Position numbers and translations under genes: made by a program. A DNA stretch of 64,000 nucleotides from Pseudopyrenochaeta lycopersici. Its lineage: Eukaryota > Ascomycota > Dothideomycetes > Pleosporales > Pseudopyrenochaetaceae. The stretch covers positions 1 through 64,000 of the forward strand of contig NHZP01000032.1 of NCBI GenBank assembly GCA_003313425.1. Direction: 5' to 3'. Below are positions 12,420 to 24,180 of the stretch, piece by piece (position 1 is the stretch's first letter; each line of letters begins with the position of its first letter). Under the pieces are notes generated by a model that was given only the letters and a program-made list of their open reading frames with translations, searched no databases and was not told the origin of the DNA.

Positions 12420-12890
12420 ATCTAATAGAATCCCAAAACACTAAGCAACCTGCAGCATTAGAGGCTTCGTTAACGCTAATTCGCACTTATATCTAAAAGC
12501 ACGAAGTTTCTTCGCCTTCTCGTATTCTAAAAATGATTAATGAGCTGAATAAAAAGGCACTAAAATAATAATGCGTTTACAGGCAATACTCGTAGCCTAA
12601 GTGATCTAACTTAAGGAGTTCGATAGGGCTGCTTCTACACGTAAACAACGTGAAAGAAAGCAGATCTAGAAGGATATGGACCTACCAAAGGAAGAGATAT
12701 TGGATTTAATTACCTAATTAAGCATCGGGACATATCTAGAGGGTAAATGCACAAAATTAGGGTGCGAACAGGTGTAGGTAAGCAGCGTAAGGGCACAGTA
12801 AGCGCTGCGATGAGATAAGACATAAGTTACGCATCTGTGAGAAAAAGTCGGCAGATTTTAGCGACTAATTCTGTCTGCTGTGCACTAAAA
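12420..12890 (+). pseudogene. C-terminal remnant of a pogo/Fot1-like transposase
   Basis: Frames on the plus strand give PSRILKMINELNKKA, then KEFDRAASTRKQRERKQ and KDMDLPKEEILDLI, then in another frame KRCDEIRHKLRICEKK. This order (leucine-rich 'L..EN..L..A', basic 'RK.RKR', 'LT.EE', then a C-x4-H-x4-C zinc-knuckle half) is what fungal pogo/Fot1 transposases show at their C-terminus. Several stops and at least one frame change are present, and no N-terminal DNA-binding or DDE part is seen. The zinc-knuckle lacks its first Cys. Identification is by motif order only. Confidence 0.4.
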
Positions 12891-13920
12891 TAGCTTGTTC
12901 TAGCGTTCAAATAATAAATGTATAATGCAGAAATTGTTTGTTGGGTAGGCGCTTTGAGTGAGATTTATATTAGGGGTGTCAGTAACAAGTAAATATAGTA
13001 GGATACTATGTTTTCAAGCTGGAATAGCCTTTTAACTAAGTTAAGCTTCCTGGTAGAATTTTCTCGAGCGAATTGCGAAGAGCTTTTGACCCGGTTGTTT
13101 AAAGAGAACCGCGTGATAGGACGTACCTCCTTAAGCTAAGCACAGAATTAAAATCCATTAAAAGCGAATTGTTGTGCCTAAGAACAATAAGTACGCTTAC
13201 TCGTGCAATGTTTAAGCGCATTTGTCTAAGGAGGAGACATCAACTTTAAGCAACGAGATTATAGAGCGTTTGCCTCTACTATTCTCTCTGTGTCAATCTA
13301 TTGACGCCATCACAGCTCTAATTCTAGTAATCACATCACGACGCTAACGTATGGCGCTGGACTAGCGGAGGACCCAATGTAAACCTGTTTATGAATAGCT
13401 CTAGTTAAGCTGCATAAGTGCTTCTCTTACAAGACTGCCCTTGCGGGGGGTGGTCACACTCTCGGCCAAAAACAATTTCTCGCCAGAAGTGCGGGGTACT
13501 TAGCGTCAGTGCAGCTCGCTAGTGCGAAGTCCACGAATCTCGGTCGTTCGGCTGTGACATCTGTCAGAGATTAAATAGAATGAATTGTTTGCCGCAAAGG
13601 TTATAGTCAAAGTTGCGTGGGGCCTTTCTGCTAGGACCTGAGAAACTCTTCTCTCGGACCAAAGGGTTGCGCGGGCAGCACAAATTTGCCGTTTCCTTGT
13701 TTGGAGATACAAGTGCAGCAATTTTGCACCAATAGAAGATACTTAAAGAACACCCTTTACCGTCTATCACAGTCCGTGTCTAGCTTTGCAAATTAAATGT
13801 GTTTCGATTAGTCCCATTACAACTTAGTTAAAATTGTATAGGACTTTATGCAATACTTGCAATCAGCAGGCGTCTGAATTCAAGAATATCAAAACCGTGC
13901 ATTCCTAGAACTGCCCTTTC
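12891..13920. other. no gene recognised
   Basis: Normal-composition to AT-biased sequence between the transposase remnant and the acetylesterase promoter. Two overlapping short minus-strand frames at 13506-13770 have no features of real proteins. Confidence 0.4.
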
Positions 13921-13922
13921 TG

Positions 13923-13931
13923 TATATATAA
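13923..13931 (+). promoter_or_regulatory. TATA box of the acetylesterase gene
   Basis: TATATATAA about 100 bp upstream of the ATG at 14032, in an otherwise unremarkable promoter; position fits a fungal core promoter. Confidence 0.45.
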
Positions 13932-14031
13932 TGTACTGTCCCATTCCCAGCTCAAAGAAACATAATCAAAGATACATCCGCTATACTGATCACGCCTCGG
14001 ATTCATTATTCTGGTCTCGCCCACTCACAAT

Positions 14032-14845
14032 ATGAGATTCTATTTTTCCCTTAGCACCTTTGCGGTGGCAGTGTTAGCAGCTCCGAAGGTGCTTATCTGT
14101 TCTGATAGTACGACCGCGAACTATGCCCAAGGCTCCGTGCTTCAAGGGTACACAACAAATCTCCTCTGCTATTTAATCACCCTTTCTAATAGATTTATCT
14201 AGGTGGGGATATTACCTCAATGAATACCTCACCATTGGCGTAAACAACCTTGCTGTGAATGGTCGCTCAACTCGGTCTTACATCAACGAGGGTCGCTGGG
14301 CAACGCTTCTCGCATCGACAAATGCTGGTGATTTTGTAGTCATTGAGATGGGCCACAACGACGAGGTGGACCCTACCAAGGATGATCCCTCTGGTCGGGG
14401 TACTCTTCCAGGCACCGGATCTGAAACTGTGGTCGTTACTACCTCCAAAGGCAAGGAGACAGTCCACACCTTCGGTTGGTACCTTCGTAAGATGATCGCC
14501 GACGTCCAAGCTAAGAAGGCTGTTCCCTTAATCTCGGGCATGGTCCCTAGAAACTATTGGAAAGGGAACACGCTTCAGAAGGATTGGCCATTTGCAAATG
14601 ATGCAAAGAAGGTCGCGCAGGCTGCAGGCGTGCAGTATATCGACCACACCAAATACTCTGTCGCCAAGTTTCAATCCCTAGGACCTACAAAAGCTAAGAC
14701 TTACTTCCCAAACGATAATACGCACACTAATCCAGCTGGCGCACGAATTAATGCCGACACATTCATACAGGCTGTACGGTGTAGCAATGGAATCACCCTC
14801 AAATCTTATTTGAATGCGAAAGGGAATGCCGTCTCCTGTAACTAG
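14032..14845 (+). CDS. rhamnogalacturonan acetylesterase-like SGNH hydrolase (CE12 type)
   Basis: Model: join(14032..14147, 14203..14845), 252 residues, with a 55-nt intron (GTACAC...CTAAT...TAG). Residues 1-17 form a signal peptide ending VLAAP, so the enzyme is probably secreted. The serine block reads ICSDST (Ser26; many family members have GDS), the second block is around Gly59 in AVNGRSTRSY, the third is GHND at 89-92, and the Asp/His pair is DNTH (Asp210, His213). These are the SGNH catalytic blocks. The enzyme class removes acetyl groups from the rhamnogalacturonan backbone of pectin so that lyases and hydrolases can act. Length matches the family (about 230-260). The stop lies only about 60 bp from the first repeat of the adjacent transposon block, but the gene carries no nonsense mutation. 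Activity towards another acetylated glycan is possible. Confidence 0.88.
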
Positions 14846-14906
14846 GCTTGCAAAATTCTTCTATTTCAAAATTCTTCTAACGTGTTCTGCTACCTAATGC
14901 ACATCT

Positions 14907-15208
14907 TGTCAGGGTTCAATCCTTTCAGGTTACTAGACGCAGGTGAAAGGGTTCAATCCTTCTAAGTTACTAAACGCAGTTGAAAGGTAACGATCCTGCC
15001 AAGTTACTAGACGCAGGTGAAAGGTAACTATTACCTCTTACCTTTTACCTAGCTAGATAACTGGATCGGGACTAGCCTGCTCTAGCTTATGCATATAGGC
15101 AGCACCTCTCCCCTAAAGGTAAGAGGTATCTGCTATTTTGTCTATTTCCTTTTAAATTAAGTTTCTTTAACTAAGACTGTCCTAACTATGCGTATTAACT
15201 GCCTTACA
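14907..15208 (+). repeat. LTR-like repeat with internal 37-38-bp tandem units
   Basis: Begins TGTCAGGGTTCAATCC and ends TGCCTTACA (TG...CA). Near its start are three head-to-tail units of about 38 bp, each containing GTTACTAGACGCAGGTGAAA or a variant. An inverted copy with the same tandem units lies at 49772-50070. The flanking five bases do not match, so no target duplication is visible; it is probably an LTR left by deletion. Lightly RIPed. Confidence 0.5.
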
Positions 15209-15408
15209 TAATAGTAGATTATACAGCGCTTTAGCTCCTCTCTATAGTTAACACACAGTTACTTAAGCTATTACTTCTTAGGTAAGTTTAATAGTAAGGT
15301 AGTGCTAACGTACTAGGACTAGATCCTATCCCCCCTTAGTTAAGCTTTAGGATAGTCTCGCACGATAGTTAATTTACAGTACTATCCTCTACTACTGTGC
15401 CGTTGCAC
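15209..15408. other. AT-rich spacer, nothing recognised
   Basis: Short AT-rich interval between the LTR-like repeat and the inverted-repeat unit; no features seen. Confidence 0.4.
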
Positions 15409-15765
15409 AGGGTGCCTGGGCAATCAGGTGATGATAGGTTTCCTTTGTCAGCGAAATTTGGTGATAAGACTTAGAGATGCGAGAGATCTCAACATTATGC
15501 ACCACACACTACAATAATTCACTTTAAAACTGAGATTTTGCGAAGTAGCTAGTGCATTAGCTACATTAATTTAATAAGATTTTAGACTATTTTACTTATT
15601 ACTTTTAATTAAGCTCTATACTTACCTTTATTTCTAGCAGACTACATAGGCAGAACTACTCTTATTAATCACGCATATTTAATTCTAGCGTTACCTCTTA
15701 TTTATAACACTAGAACTGTAGGATTAAACTAAACTACTTTATTAACTCTATAAATAATAGCAAAG
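15409..15765 (+). repeat. left inverted-repeat arm
   Basis: Outer 150 bp keep many CA/TG dinucleotides (for example CTGGGCAATCAGG), while the inner part is TA-rich. Partner of 19317-19678. Confidence 0.7.
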
Positions 15766-18700
15766 CCTAAGAGGCATAATAGTCTATTCTAGTTAGGCTA
15801 TAGCTAATAAGAGCAGAAAGAGCCTACATAGTATTAAACTATTAACGTTAAAAATATAAATATAAGAGCGCTATATTATAATATAGAGATTATAAGATTA
15901 CTTAAAAAGCGCTAAGTATCTGTTTAACCATAATAAACCTTTAAGAGAGATAGCGCTATTACGGCTAGCCTTTAGAACCTTAGAGAGGGATAGCGCTATT
16001 ACAGCTACCCCCTCTATATTTTTAGAGCTAAGAGTTAACAGGGACTAGCTCTATTAAGGCTGTATCCTTATTATCTTACTATAATAAATTAAGACTTCCT
16101 ATAAGATAAGTAGAAGCTAACTTAGTAGTAGAAAAATAAGAAGAATAAGAAAAAGATAATAAAAAATAGAAATAAGAATAACTATAAATAATTAATAAAT
16201 AATTAAAAAGTAGTATAGTATTAGATTTTAGTTAATTATTAGCATTAGTAAGGAACTGCCTAGTAGTTATAGTCTCCTTATTTAGTTATACTAAAGGGCT
16301 GTAGCAGCTTATTTAGGATTTAGCCTTTAGTTATCCTTATAGCTAAATTAATACTAAATTTACTATTATTTAGATTAGATCTTACGCCTACTATTAAGGT
16401 TACTAAGAAATATACTATAAATACTAGTAAAGTACTTATACTTATAAGGCTAGCTAAGAAAGACTTTCTATTAATAGGAAAAGATATTACTAAGTTACTA
16501 GATAACTTTAATTACTATGCAGATAATAGCAGCTATAATAACTATTAAAAGATAAGAATCTTTTTAGATTTCTATAATACTATATATAGAAGTTTTATTA
16601 AAAAAAAATAAAGCTATATAAAGTACTAGACTAGAAGAAGCTTTAAGAAGTAATAAAAGAGAATTAGTATAATTAAGACGTAGCTTAATATATAGGAACG
16701 TAAGTATTCTTAGAGACCTATATTTCTAAAATATTAAGAAAATTCTTAAGACTAAGTATTTAACTAACTTTATAGCGTATAGTAATACTTATATTAAAAT
16801 AGGCTAGCTATATAAGATAAAGGCTAGCTTCTTTTTTACTAGAAGCCTTCTAAGAGAAGACTATAATATAATCTTTATCTATATATATAAAGGGCTAATT
16901 CTAGATAAGCTAGAGAGTTTTAATATTAAGAAGATTTATATATATCTTAAGCGCGTATACTGCTAGAGAGAGGGGATAAAATAGATATCCCCTAGCTATA
17001 TAGAAAAAGAGGCTAAGCTTATATACTAAATTCTTAATTAAGAAAAGAAAATATTAATAGCTAAGTAGCTAAAAGATATAATTAATAAGTATAAGAAAAG
17101 TAAAGTTTAAGAAGAAGCTAGGCCTACTCTTCTACTTAGTATAGATCTAGAGGTTTAAGACTTTATTGTAGCCCTTAGTAACTAGAAAATTAGCCTAGCT
17201 AAAGTTAATAAGATAATAGTTTATTCTAAGCTTAGTTAGATTCTAAGGAACCTAGCTACGTACGCGTACTTTATTAGCTAAGTTATCTTAAAAGATAATA
17301 CTAAGTAGCTACTATTAGAAAGGAATAATAGCTCTTACGTAATAGTAGCTCCTTATAACTTAAACCCTTAGTAAGGCGTAATTACTATCTAAGGCTGTAA
17401 ATATTAAAATACTTATAATATATATAACCTCTTTAGGTATATTACTAGAGAATATAAGCTATATTAGCTACTTTTATATCTTAGCTAGATTAGCTTTAAG
17501 TAGAATAAATAAGCTAGATATAAGACTTACTATTTTAGTCCTTTCTATAAGAGGTTAAGATAAATCTAAAGAACTATACCTTAAACGCTATAGCTTTATT
17601 AGTTAAAATAGAAAATTTAAAAGTATTATAGAGTTACTAATAATATTCTAGATTAGCTAGTATTAGTAGTATATCTAGAGAGGTTTAATAGAGTAGACTT
17701 AAGGCCTACATAATATTAAAAGCTTAGACTACTAGCTACGTAGTAATAAAAGGTAGTTAGTCCTAATATAAATATAATTATAGAAGATAAATATAGTAGG
17801 ATAGCTATATACCTAGCTAAGAATCTTCTAAACTTTTAGAATATTAAGATATTACTAAGAAGCTTAACTAAAGTATATTTTACTCTTAATAAAGTTATAT
17901 CTTAAGATATTATTCTTAGTACTTTTAAGGAAGGAGTAGTAAATACTAGCTTAACTTACATAGTAATATACTTTTAAACACGTTAAAATATTAGGAGAGA
18001 CCTAGTTCTTAAGAAAGTTAGGTAAAGTAAAGTTTAGAAGTAAGCTCTTACTAAACCTCCTTATTCTAAGTAACTAAAGTAAGTTATAGTTAAAGATTAT
18101 TATATACTTACTATAAGAGGTAATATTATATTTAAACTAATAGATATTAAGAAGTTTAAATAAGTAGAGCTAATACTATTTACTAGTTTAGCTTATAATA
18201 AGCTATTCTCTCTAATATAGCTTCTAGATAACAATAGAAACTTTTAAGATTTAAAAGCTAAACTTAAATTTATTAATTAAAATAAGAAAAAGAAGAATTA
18301 GAATAATAGCCTTACTAATATAGAGCTCTAGTATTTACTAGGCCTATATCTAAACTATATTACTACTACTATACTATATTAAGAGGTATATAGTATAACT
18401 TTTAAGGACCTTATAAGCTAATATTAGCTTTAAAAATAAGTTAGTAATATATTTAAAATAATTAATAAGCCTACTGTGTTATTAGCTAGCGTAAATGCTG
18501 TAGTATTAAGTGTTAGGCTAGCTAGCTAATTAGTAAACGCTAGGTTAGCTAAGTAAGACCTGCTAAAACCTAATTAGCTAACACTGCAGTGCCTTACCCT
18601 ATATAACCCCGCGTTTGCCTAAGTTATTAGGGATATTTAGAGGTATTTTTCTAATAAAAAAAAGTTAAATTAAATTAAGTAGAGACTATTAGTCTTAAAA

Positions 18701-19316
18701 AAGAACTAAATTTAGGGCTTAACTTAATATAATTTAGGACGTTTAATACCTAAACTAAGTATAAAGCCTTAGGAATATATAATACTTAGTATAAAGCTTT
18801 AGTTAATCCTACTAAATAAGAAGCTATAATAATTTAGAAGAAGATAGGTATAGCTTATAAATAGTATAACCTTCTAACTTACTAGGCCTTATTTAATAAG
18901 TATATAGTAAAGTATCTTATTAATACTAGCGTATAGATAAACTTTTTAAGATATAGTATAGCTAAAGTATTAAAGCTTATATATAAAAACTATAAATAAG
19001 GTAGCTTATATTAAGATAGAGTAGTTACTATAAATACGAGCACAAATCCTTTTATAAGAACTGCGTAGAGTATCCTAGTTAAAGTAAGAGAGGTAACTAT
19101 TATTAGTTACTTTAGGATTATTTAAAACCTAATAAGATTAGTAATTTTAAGTAGACCTTAGTATACTTTAGTAAAGTTATTAATTTAGTATAACATATAT
19201 AGAAGTATTATATATAAGATTATTTCTAAGAGTAGAGACAGAAACACTATCTTTATAGCCTCTAATCCTGCTCTACTATATCTAAGAGACTATATACTAA
19301 CTCCTAAAAATAAAGA

Positions 19317-19678
19317 AAATATTGTGGAGTTAACAAGGTGGTTCGGCACAATCCCGCAGTTCTAGTGTTGTGAATGAGAGGTGACGTTAGAATTAAATAT
19401 GCGTGAATAACAGGAGCAGCTCTGCCTGTGCAGTCTGCTAGAAACGAAGATAAGTATAGAGCCTAATTAAAAGTAAGAAGTAAAATAGTCTAAAATCTTA
19501 TTAAATTAATATAGCTAATACACTAGCTACTTCGCAAAATCTTAGTTTTAAAGTAAATTATTATAGTGTGTAGTGCATAATATTAAGATCTCTCGCATCT
19601 CTAAGTCTTATTACTAAATTTTGCTAATAAAGGAAAACTATTATTACCTAATTACCTAGGTAACTTATATAATAGTAT
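19317..19678 (-). repeat. right inverted-repeat arm
   Basis: Reverse-complement match to 15409-15765. Here the inner end (19320-19450, with GGTTCGGCACAATCCCGC) is unmutated and the outer end is TA-rich, the opposite of the left arm. Confidence 0.7.
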
Positions 19679-22600
19679 AAACCTTACCTACTTTAAGCTT
19701 AGTCCTATTAAGCTTATAAATCTTACTTATAATCTCCTCCTCTTATAAGCAGAACTACTATTAGGAGGAGAAGAGAGCTAAGGAATAACATAAAAGGAAA
19801 GATAAACAGAAAGAAAGAAAGAAATTATTACCCTATAAATAAAGGGAAGGTACTATAAGCTATATTTCTATAGGAGGAGTAGTCCTCATAATTATGTAGG
19901 TTCCTTTATAAACTCTTATACTTTATTATTAAGTCTCTTAAAGATAGTAGGAAAAATAAAAGAAAACGCGCTCTAACCTTACTATTAAAGACGCTAGTAA
20001 GTATGCTATTATCCTAGTATCTCTTAGATAACCTAGAGGCACTTAGCTAATTAGAGTCTATTAAGCCTTACCTAGTAACTACTAATTAGTTAGGCTCTTA
20101 ATAGTGTAGCTAAATTATTCTTTCTTTTTCTTCTTAATCTCCTTAATTCTCTTACTATAATAAGAAGTCTGTAATAGTGTATATAGATTTAACGCGCTTA
20201 TATTAGGTTACGCTAACCTAAGATAAGAAGGCGTAAGAGGAAGTCTTATAGGTAACTAACTAGGCGAATATTACTTAGCGCCTATTACTATAATAATAAC
20301 TTTTATAAATTAGTATAAGTTAAAGTTTATAAAGACTTAGTTACCCTTTAGATAGATAAGCGCCTTAGTTTCTCTTTCTTATCTAGTATCTTAGCAGCCT
20401 TACTATTAGGATTATTAGAAAGCTCCTTAAGAACTTTATCTAGAGTAGTATATTATTTAACCTACCTATTATACTTCTACTACTTAGCTTCCTAAGCTAG
20501 ATTTATACTTTTATTTAAGAAGAATAACTTATTAGGTACGCTAAAGTCTTTATTTTCTCTAAAAGTAAGCTTCTAATAATACTAGTAGATAACCTAATAC
20601 TCTTTAATTATTTTTACTATAGCCTTCTTAGTTCCTTAATAAATTAATAGATTAAACTAAGATTAGGCTAATCTATAAATAAGTCAGTTAGTTCCTCTAA
20701 GACTAGTAGAGAGTCCTATCTTAGCTAATAGTTTACAGCCTTAGTAATATTTAATAAGTATACTAGTGTAACATCTCTAAGAAAGGCCTACTTAACACTA
20801 CTATAGTAATTTAAGTATCTAGAAGGTAACTTTAGTATAGTAGTTAAGCTTTAAAAAGTAGTAGTAAGCTCTTAATAAGAGCCTATCCTAGGGATCTCTA
20901 TTATAGTTATATCCTCTTCTACCTTAATAAACTAAGGTAAGATAGTTTATTATTACTTAGTTATAAGCTTAGTAGATCTATAAAGTAGCCTAGAATTAGA
21001 GATATAGATATAACTAGCCTTATAAGGCTAACTAAACTATTTAACGTTAGGGAATTTTACACTATAACTCTCTAGCTAGTCCCTCTTATTATCCTATCTC
21101 TTAATATAACTAGTAGAGTTCTTAAGTCTTAAGTTTTCTTACTAGTTCTAGTAATTGTAGATAATATTATAAAAGCTACACAGTATCTGCATATAGTTAT
21201 CTTTATCTTTATTATTAAAAGAGATACTTCCTTAGATAATATCTACACCGCTTCTAAAGTATATAGCCTTAGAGATATTTAAGTTAATATAATAGAAGTA
21301 AGTACTATTCTTAGGCTTAGTATATTTTATATAGTAAGAGTAAGAAATTAGGTTAGGCTCTTTTTATAAACCTATATATACTAGCTAATACTTAACGTTA
21401 CTACGTATAAGCTACTATATTCATAAATAATATATTACCTAATACTAGCTAAGTTTACTCTTACTTTTAATTAACTGCGTGTAGTAGAAGTATATATTAA
21501 AACTCTAATTAAGGATTAAGACTAGCTTAGGATCCTTAAAAATCTAGCTAAAGGTATTATAAGTAATACTACTATACTCCTTAAATACTTTAATATATAC
21601 TCCCTAACTAAGAGCCTTAGTAACTTTATTCTAGTTAATTTAGACTTAAACTTTTACTAAGTAATAATAATAGCTCTTTAGGTCTTAATACGTATAGTCT
21701 TCCTTAAATAGGGCTAAGAATAGAACTTAAGTTACTAAGTTTAATTAAAGCTAACCTTATTAATCCTAAGAATAGTATAGTATCTTAAGTAGCTAAACTA
21801 TATTTAAAATACTAAGGCTTTAAGTAAGTAAGCCTATCTTACTAGCTACGTAATATTAATATTACTAGCACACCCTATAATAGTTAAATACTTAACTACT
21901 CTACCTATCCTTAAGAGTGCTAAAATTTATATACTCTTAATACTAAGTATTAATTAGCTAAACACGCTTACTATTATTTAGCTTCCTAGACGTAAGTAAC
22001 GATGTTATCTTAACTAGAGTAGACTATTTATTTATATAGTTATATCTCTTATATAATTTTACTATAATACTAGTTTTAAGTAAGATATCTTCTTTAACTA
22101 AGTCTTAAATATTAATACTATTATCTAGTATTACTAGTAGTATTTCTAACTCTTTACGTAACTACTTTACTAACTCTAAGTCTCTTACGTAAATCTTATC
22201 TAGAGTAAGAGGCTGCGTAAAGAGAAATCTCTAACGCTACCTAAGATAGAATTTCTCTTAAAGGGCCTCTACTACCTTAACTTATTATTAAGTATAGCTA
22301 TTTCCTTTTAAACATTATTCTTCTAGCTAGATTTCTTAAATGCTTTTAGCTATAATATATAGCCTGTCTATTTAAGGCTTACCTAGCTTATCTAGCTTAT
22401 TTTAGATATTACCTCTAAATTCTTTACTTATATATTAGTAACTAAGACTAGAAAGCTTAATAACTTACGTACGCCCTCTAATATTTAATAAAGTAGTAGG
22501 GCTTTAGCTTCTAGTATATTTAGAGGTAGCTATTACTAAGGCTATTATCTAAACGCTAGCCTTAGTTATAGAATTATTCTTACTATTACTAGTAGTAAGA

Positions 22601-22715
22601 AGAAGTAACTTAGTCTGCTTATAATACCTAAAATAATTCTCTTATAGCTATTTAGGTAGAATAGTTATATTTAGAGGAAGCTTTATCTCTATATATAATT
22701 ACTTTCTATACTATT
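19679..22715. other. heavily RIPed AT-rich repeat DNA, unidentified
   Basis: About 3 kb of AT-rich sequence nearly free of CA/TG, with no frame of useful length on either strand. Presumably an old transposable element, but no domain can be recovered by eye. Confidence 0.5.
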
Positions 22716-22965
22716 TGTTATGGGCGAAGAGGCCTAACTAACGAGTGTGCATTTATCCTATACTACAGAAGGAGAAAGATAGAGAAGAGGTTACAGGTAT
22801 CCTTAGAGGATATATATATATGTTCGTACAAGTAAAGAGGAACATGCTCCTCTAGCTACTAACTTATATAAGCTAATAAGAAAAGGGGGCAGAGGAGATT
22901 AAGGAGTTCTTTCCCCGTGCGATAGTAGCGAAGCCTCTCCTGCTTAAAGAGCGCAGCCTATTACA
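22716..22965 (-). repeat. solo LTR of the 42,852 gypsy family
   Basis: A 250-bp match to the two LTRs at 42852-43101 and 49329-49578, from TGTTATGGGC to CCTATTACA. The flanking bases CTATT and CATCG do not match, so it is not a simple LTR-LTR recombination product with its target duplication; one side has been rearranged. Almost no RIP damage within it. Confidence 0.85.
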
Positions 22966-23020
22966 CATCGACAGAGAGAAGCTTACTGAGGCCTCTGTTC
23001 CTGCACACTATAACATTATA
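22966..23020 (-). repeat. fragment related to 25255-25306
   Basis: Directly abuts the solo LTR. The motif around GAGGCCTCTGTTCCTGCACAC is the reverse complement of a segment at 25255-25306, so the same element was cut here by the gypsy insertion or a later deletion. Confidence 0.55.
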
Positions 23021-23251
23021 AAAAATAATTACTAATTATAGTAAGCTAAGCCTTAAGATTATATTTAATATTTAATATCCAAGTCTCTTAAATAGCTTCT
23101 TATTAAGCTAGTAGCTAAGCCACTAATAACAGTGTATATAGCTAGCGAAACTATAGGTTAATATCATTAAATTTAAGCGTATATTTAGTAAAGTAAAAGC
23201 TTTGTTTAAAAGAACTTAAAGAGAAGGATAAATTTAACAGTATTAATATAG

Positions 23252-23639
23252 TGTTGCAAACAACGCGCTGTGACCTGGGGTACGGTAGGCTCACGTGCGC
23301 GCTGACGTAGGAGCTTACCCTGGAGAGACACGTCTTTTGTGTGCATTCAAGGGCGCGCTCACGTACGCGCTCACGTGCGCGCTCACGTGCAAGCTGATGG
23401 GCAAGCTCACGCAGGAGACACCTGAAGGTAGACTCACGTGCGCGATCACGTGCGCGATCACGTGCGCGCTCGCGCACGCGTACACGCTGCTCACGCTCCT
23501 ACCGTATAATGGCCCCTGTAATAGGCCGTGCTCAGCTCTCCTTTATATAGCTGGCTCTCAAAGCCTCCTAGACAAAACAGTGGTCCATCTCATAGATCAC
23601 CTGAGTAACTGTTGCCAAGCTCTCCCTTTTTCCTCCACA
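23252..23639 (+). repeat. solo LTR of the GC-rich copia family
   Basis: Matches the LTRs at 55882-56233 and 62792-63156 from TGTTGCAAACAACGCGC to CCTCCACA, 388 bp here. It is longer because it holds more units of the CACGTGCGCG array (about 23350-23485). Flanks show no clear 5-bp duplication. GC-rich and unmutated although it sits inside AT-rich DNA. Confidence 0.8.
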
Positions 23640-23689
23640 TAACGTAATAGTTATAATATACTTATACTACACGTAGAATATTACTAATA

Positions 23690-24180
23690 GGATAGCAAAT
23701 GGTTATAGGTTAGGGTTAGGTTAGGTTTGATTACATAAGACCTGTACCCAACCTAGCTCTATACCTATTTTTATACGCTAGTAATAGGTATAGGTTTAGG
23801 TTACTATAAATAGGTTAAGGTTAGGGTTAGGGTTATTAGTTAGGGTACGCCTAGGTCTAACTAATCACGTCTTTTTTATATTAGATCTAATATTAACTAA
23901 TATATATCTAAAATAGTTAGTTATATTACTAAGGATAGTAAATTATTATTATTACTAAGTAACTATAGTAGGTACCTCTAACTAAACCTAAACCTATATT
24001 ATTATAACCTTAGCCTTAACCTAACCTAGAGTGTGTGCGACCTAACTAAAACCTATACTATTAGTCCGTGCGACCCAACCCTAAACCCTACCCTATTCAT
24101 CTATAACCCTATACCTAACCTATACCTATAACGGGTACCCCTAACCTATTTGCTACCCTAGTAGCGTAGATAAAGAGGAG
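23690..24180. repeat. telomere-like (TTAGGG-variant) repeat region
   Basis: Contains short runs such as GGTTAGGGTTAGGTTAGG (about 23708) and AAGGTTAGGGTTAGGGTTA (about 23817) on the plus strand and CCTAACC/CCCTAAACCC runs at 24010-24110. The right part (about 23940-24175) is an inverted copy of 53750-53975. Not a perfect telomere array; more like a subtelomeric or transposon-borne repeat. Confidence 0.6.

Larger units (their letters stand above)
15409..19678. mobile_element. 4.3-kb unit bounded by about 360-bp inverted repeats
   Basis: The left arm (about 15409-15765) and right arm (about 19317-19678) are inverted copies; for example ACTTAGAGATGCGAGAGATC in the left arm is found in reverse complement in the right arm. 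The 3.5-kb interior is extremely AT-rich with no frame left, as expected after heavy RIP, so a transposase cannot be identified. A tandem pair of GATAGCGCTATTAC units occurs at about 15948-16005. A less mutated patch at about 18470-18610 holds a TATATAACCCCGCG motif like an LTR promoter. Either a DNA transposon with long terminal inverted repeats or two LTRs of one family in opposite orientation would explain the arms. Confidence 0.5.

Noticed and set aside
15409..19678. CRISPR-like or integron-like array in the repeat block
   Set aside because: Repeats are long inverted arms in a eukaryotic setting; no short regular spacers.
23151..23642. Open frames of about 110 codons on both strands over the GC-rich LTR, with Arg/Ala/Cys repeats
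   Set aside because: They arise from the CACGTGCGCG array read in different frames and recur in every LTR copy; not genes.
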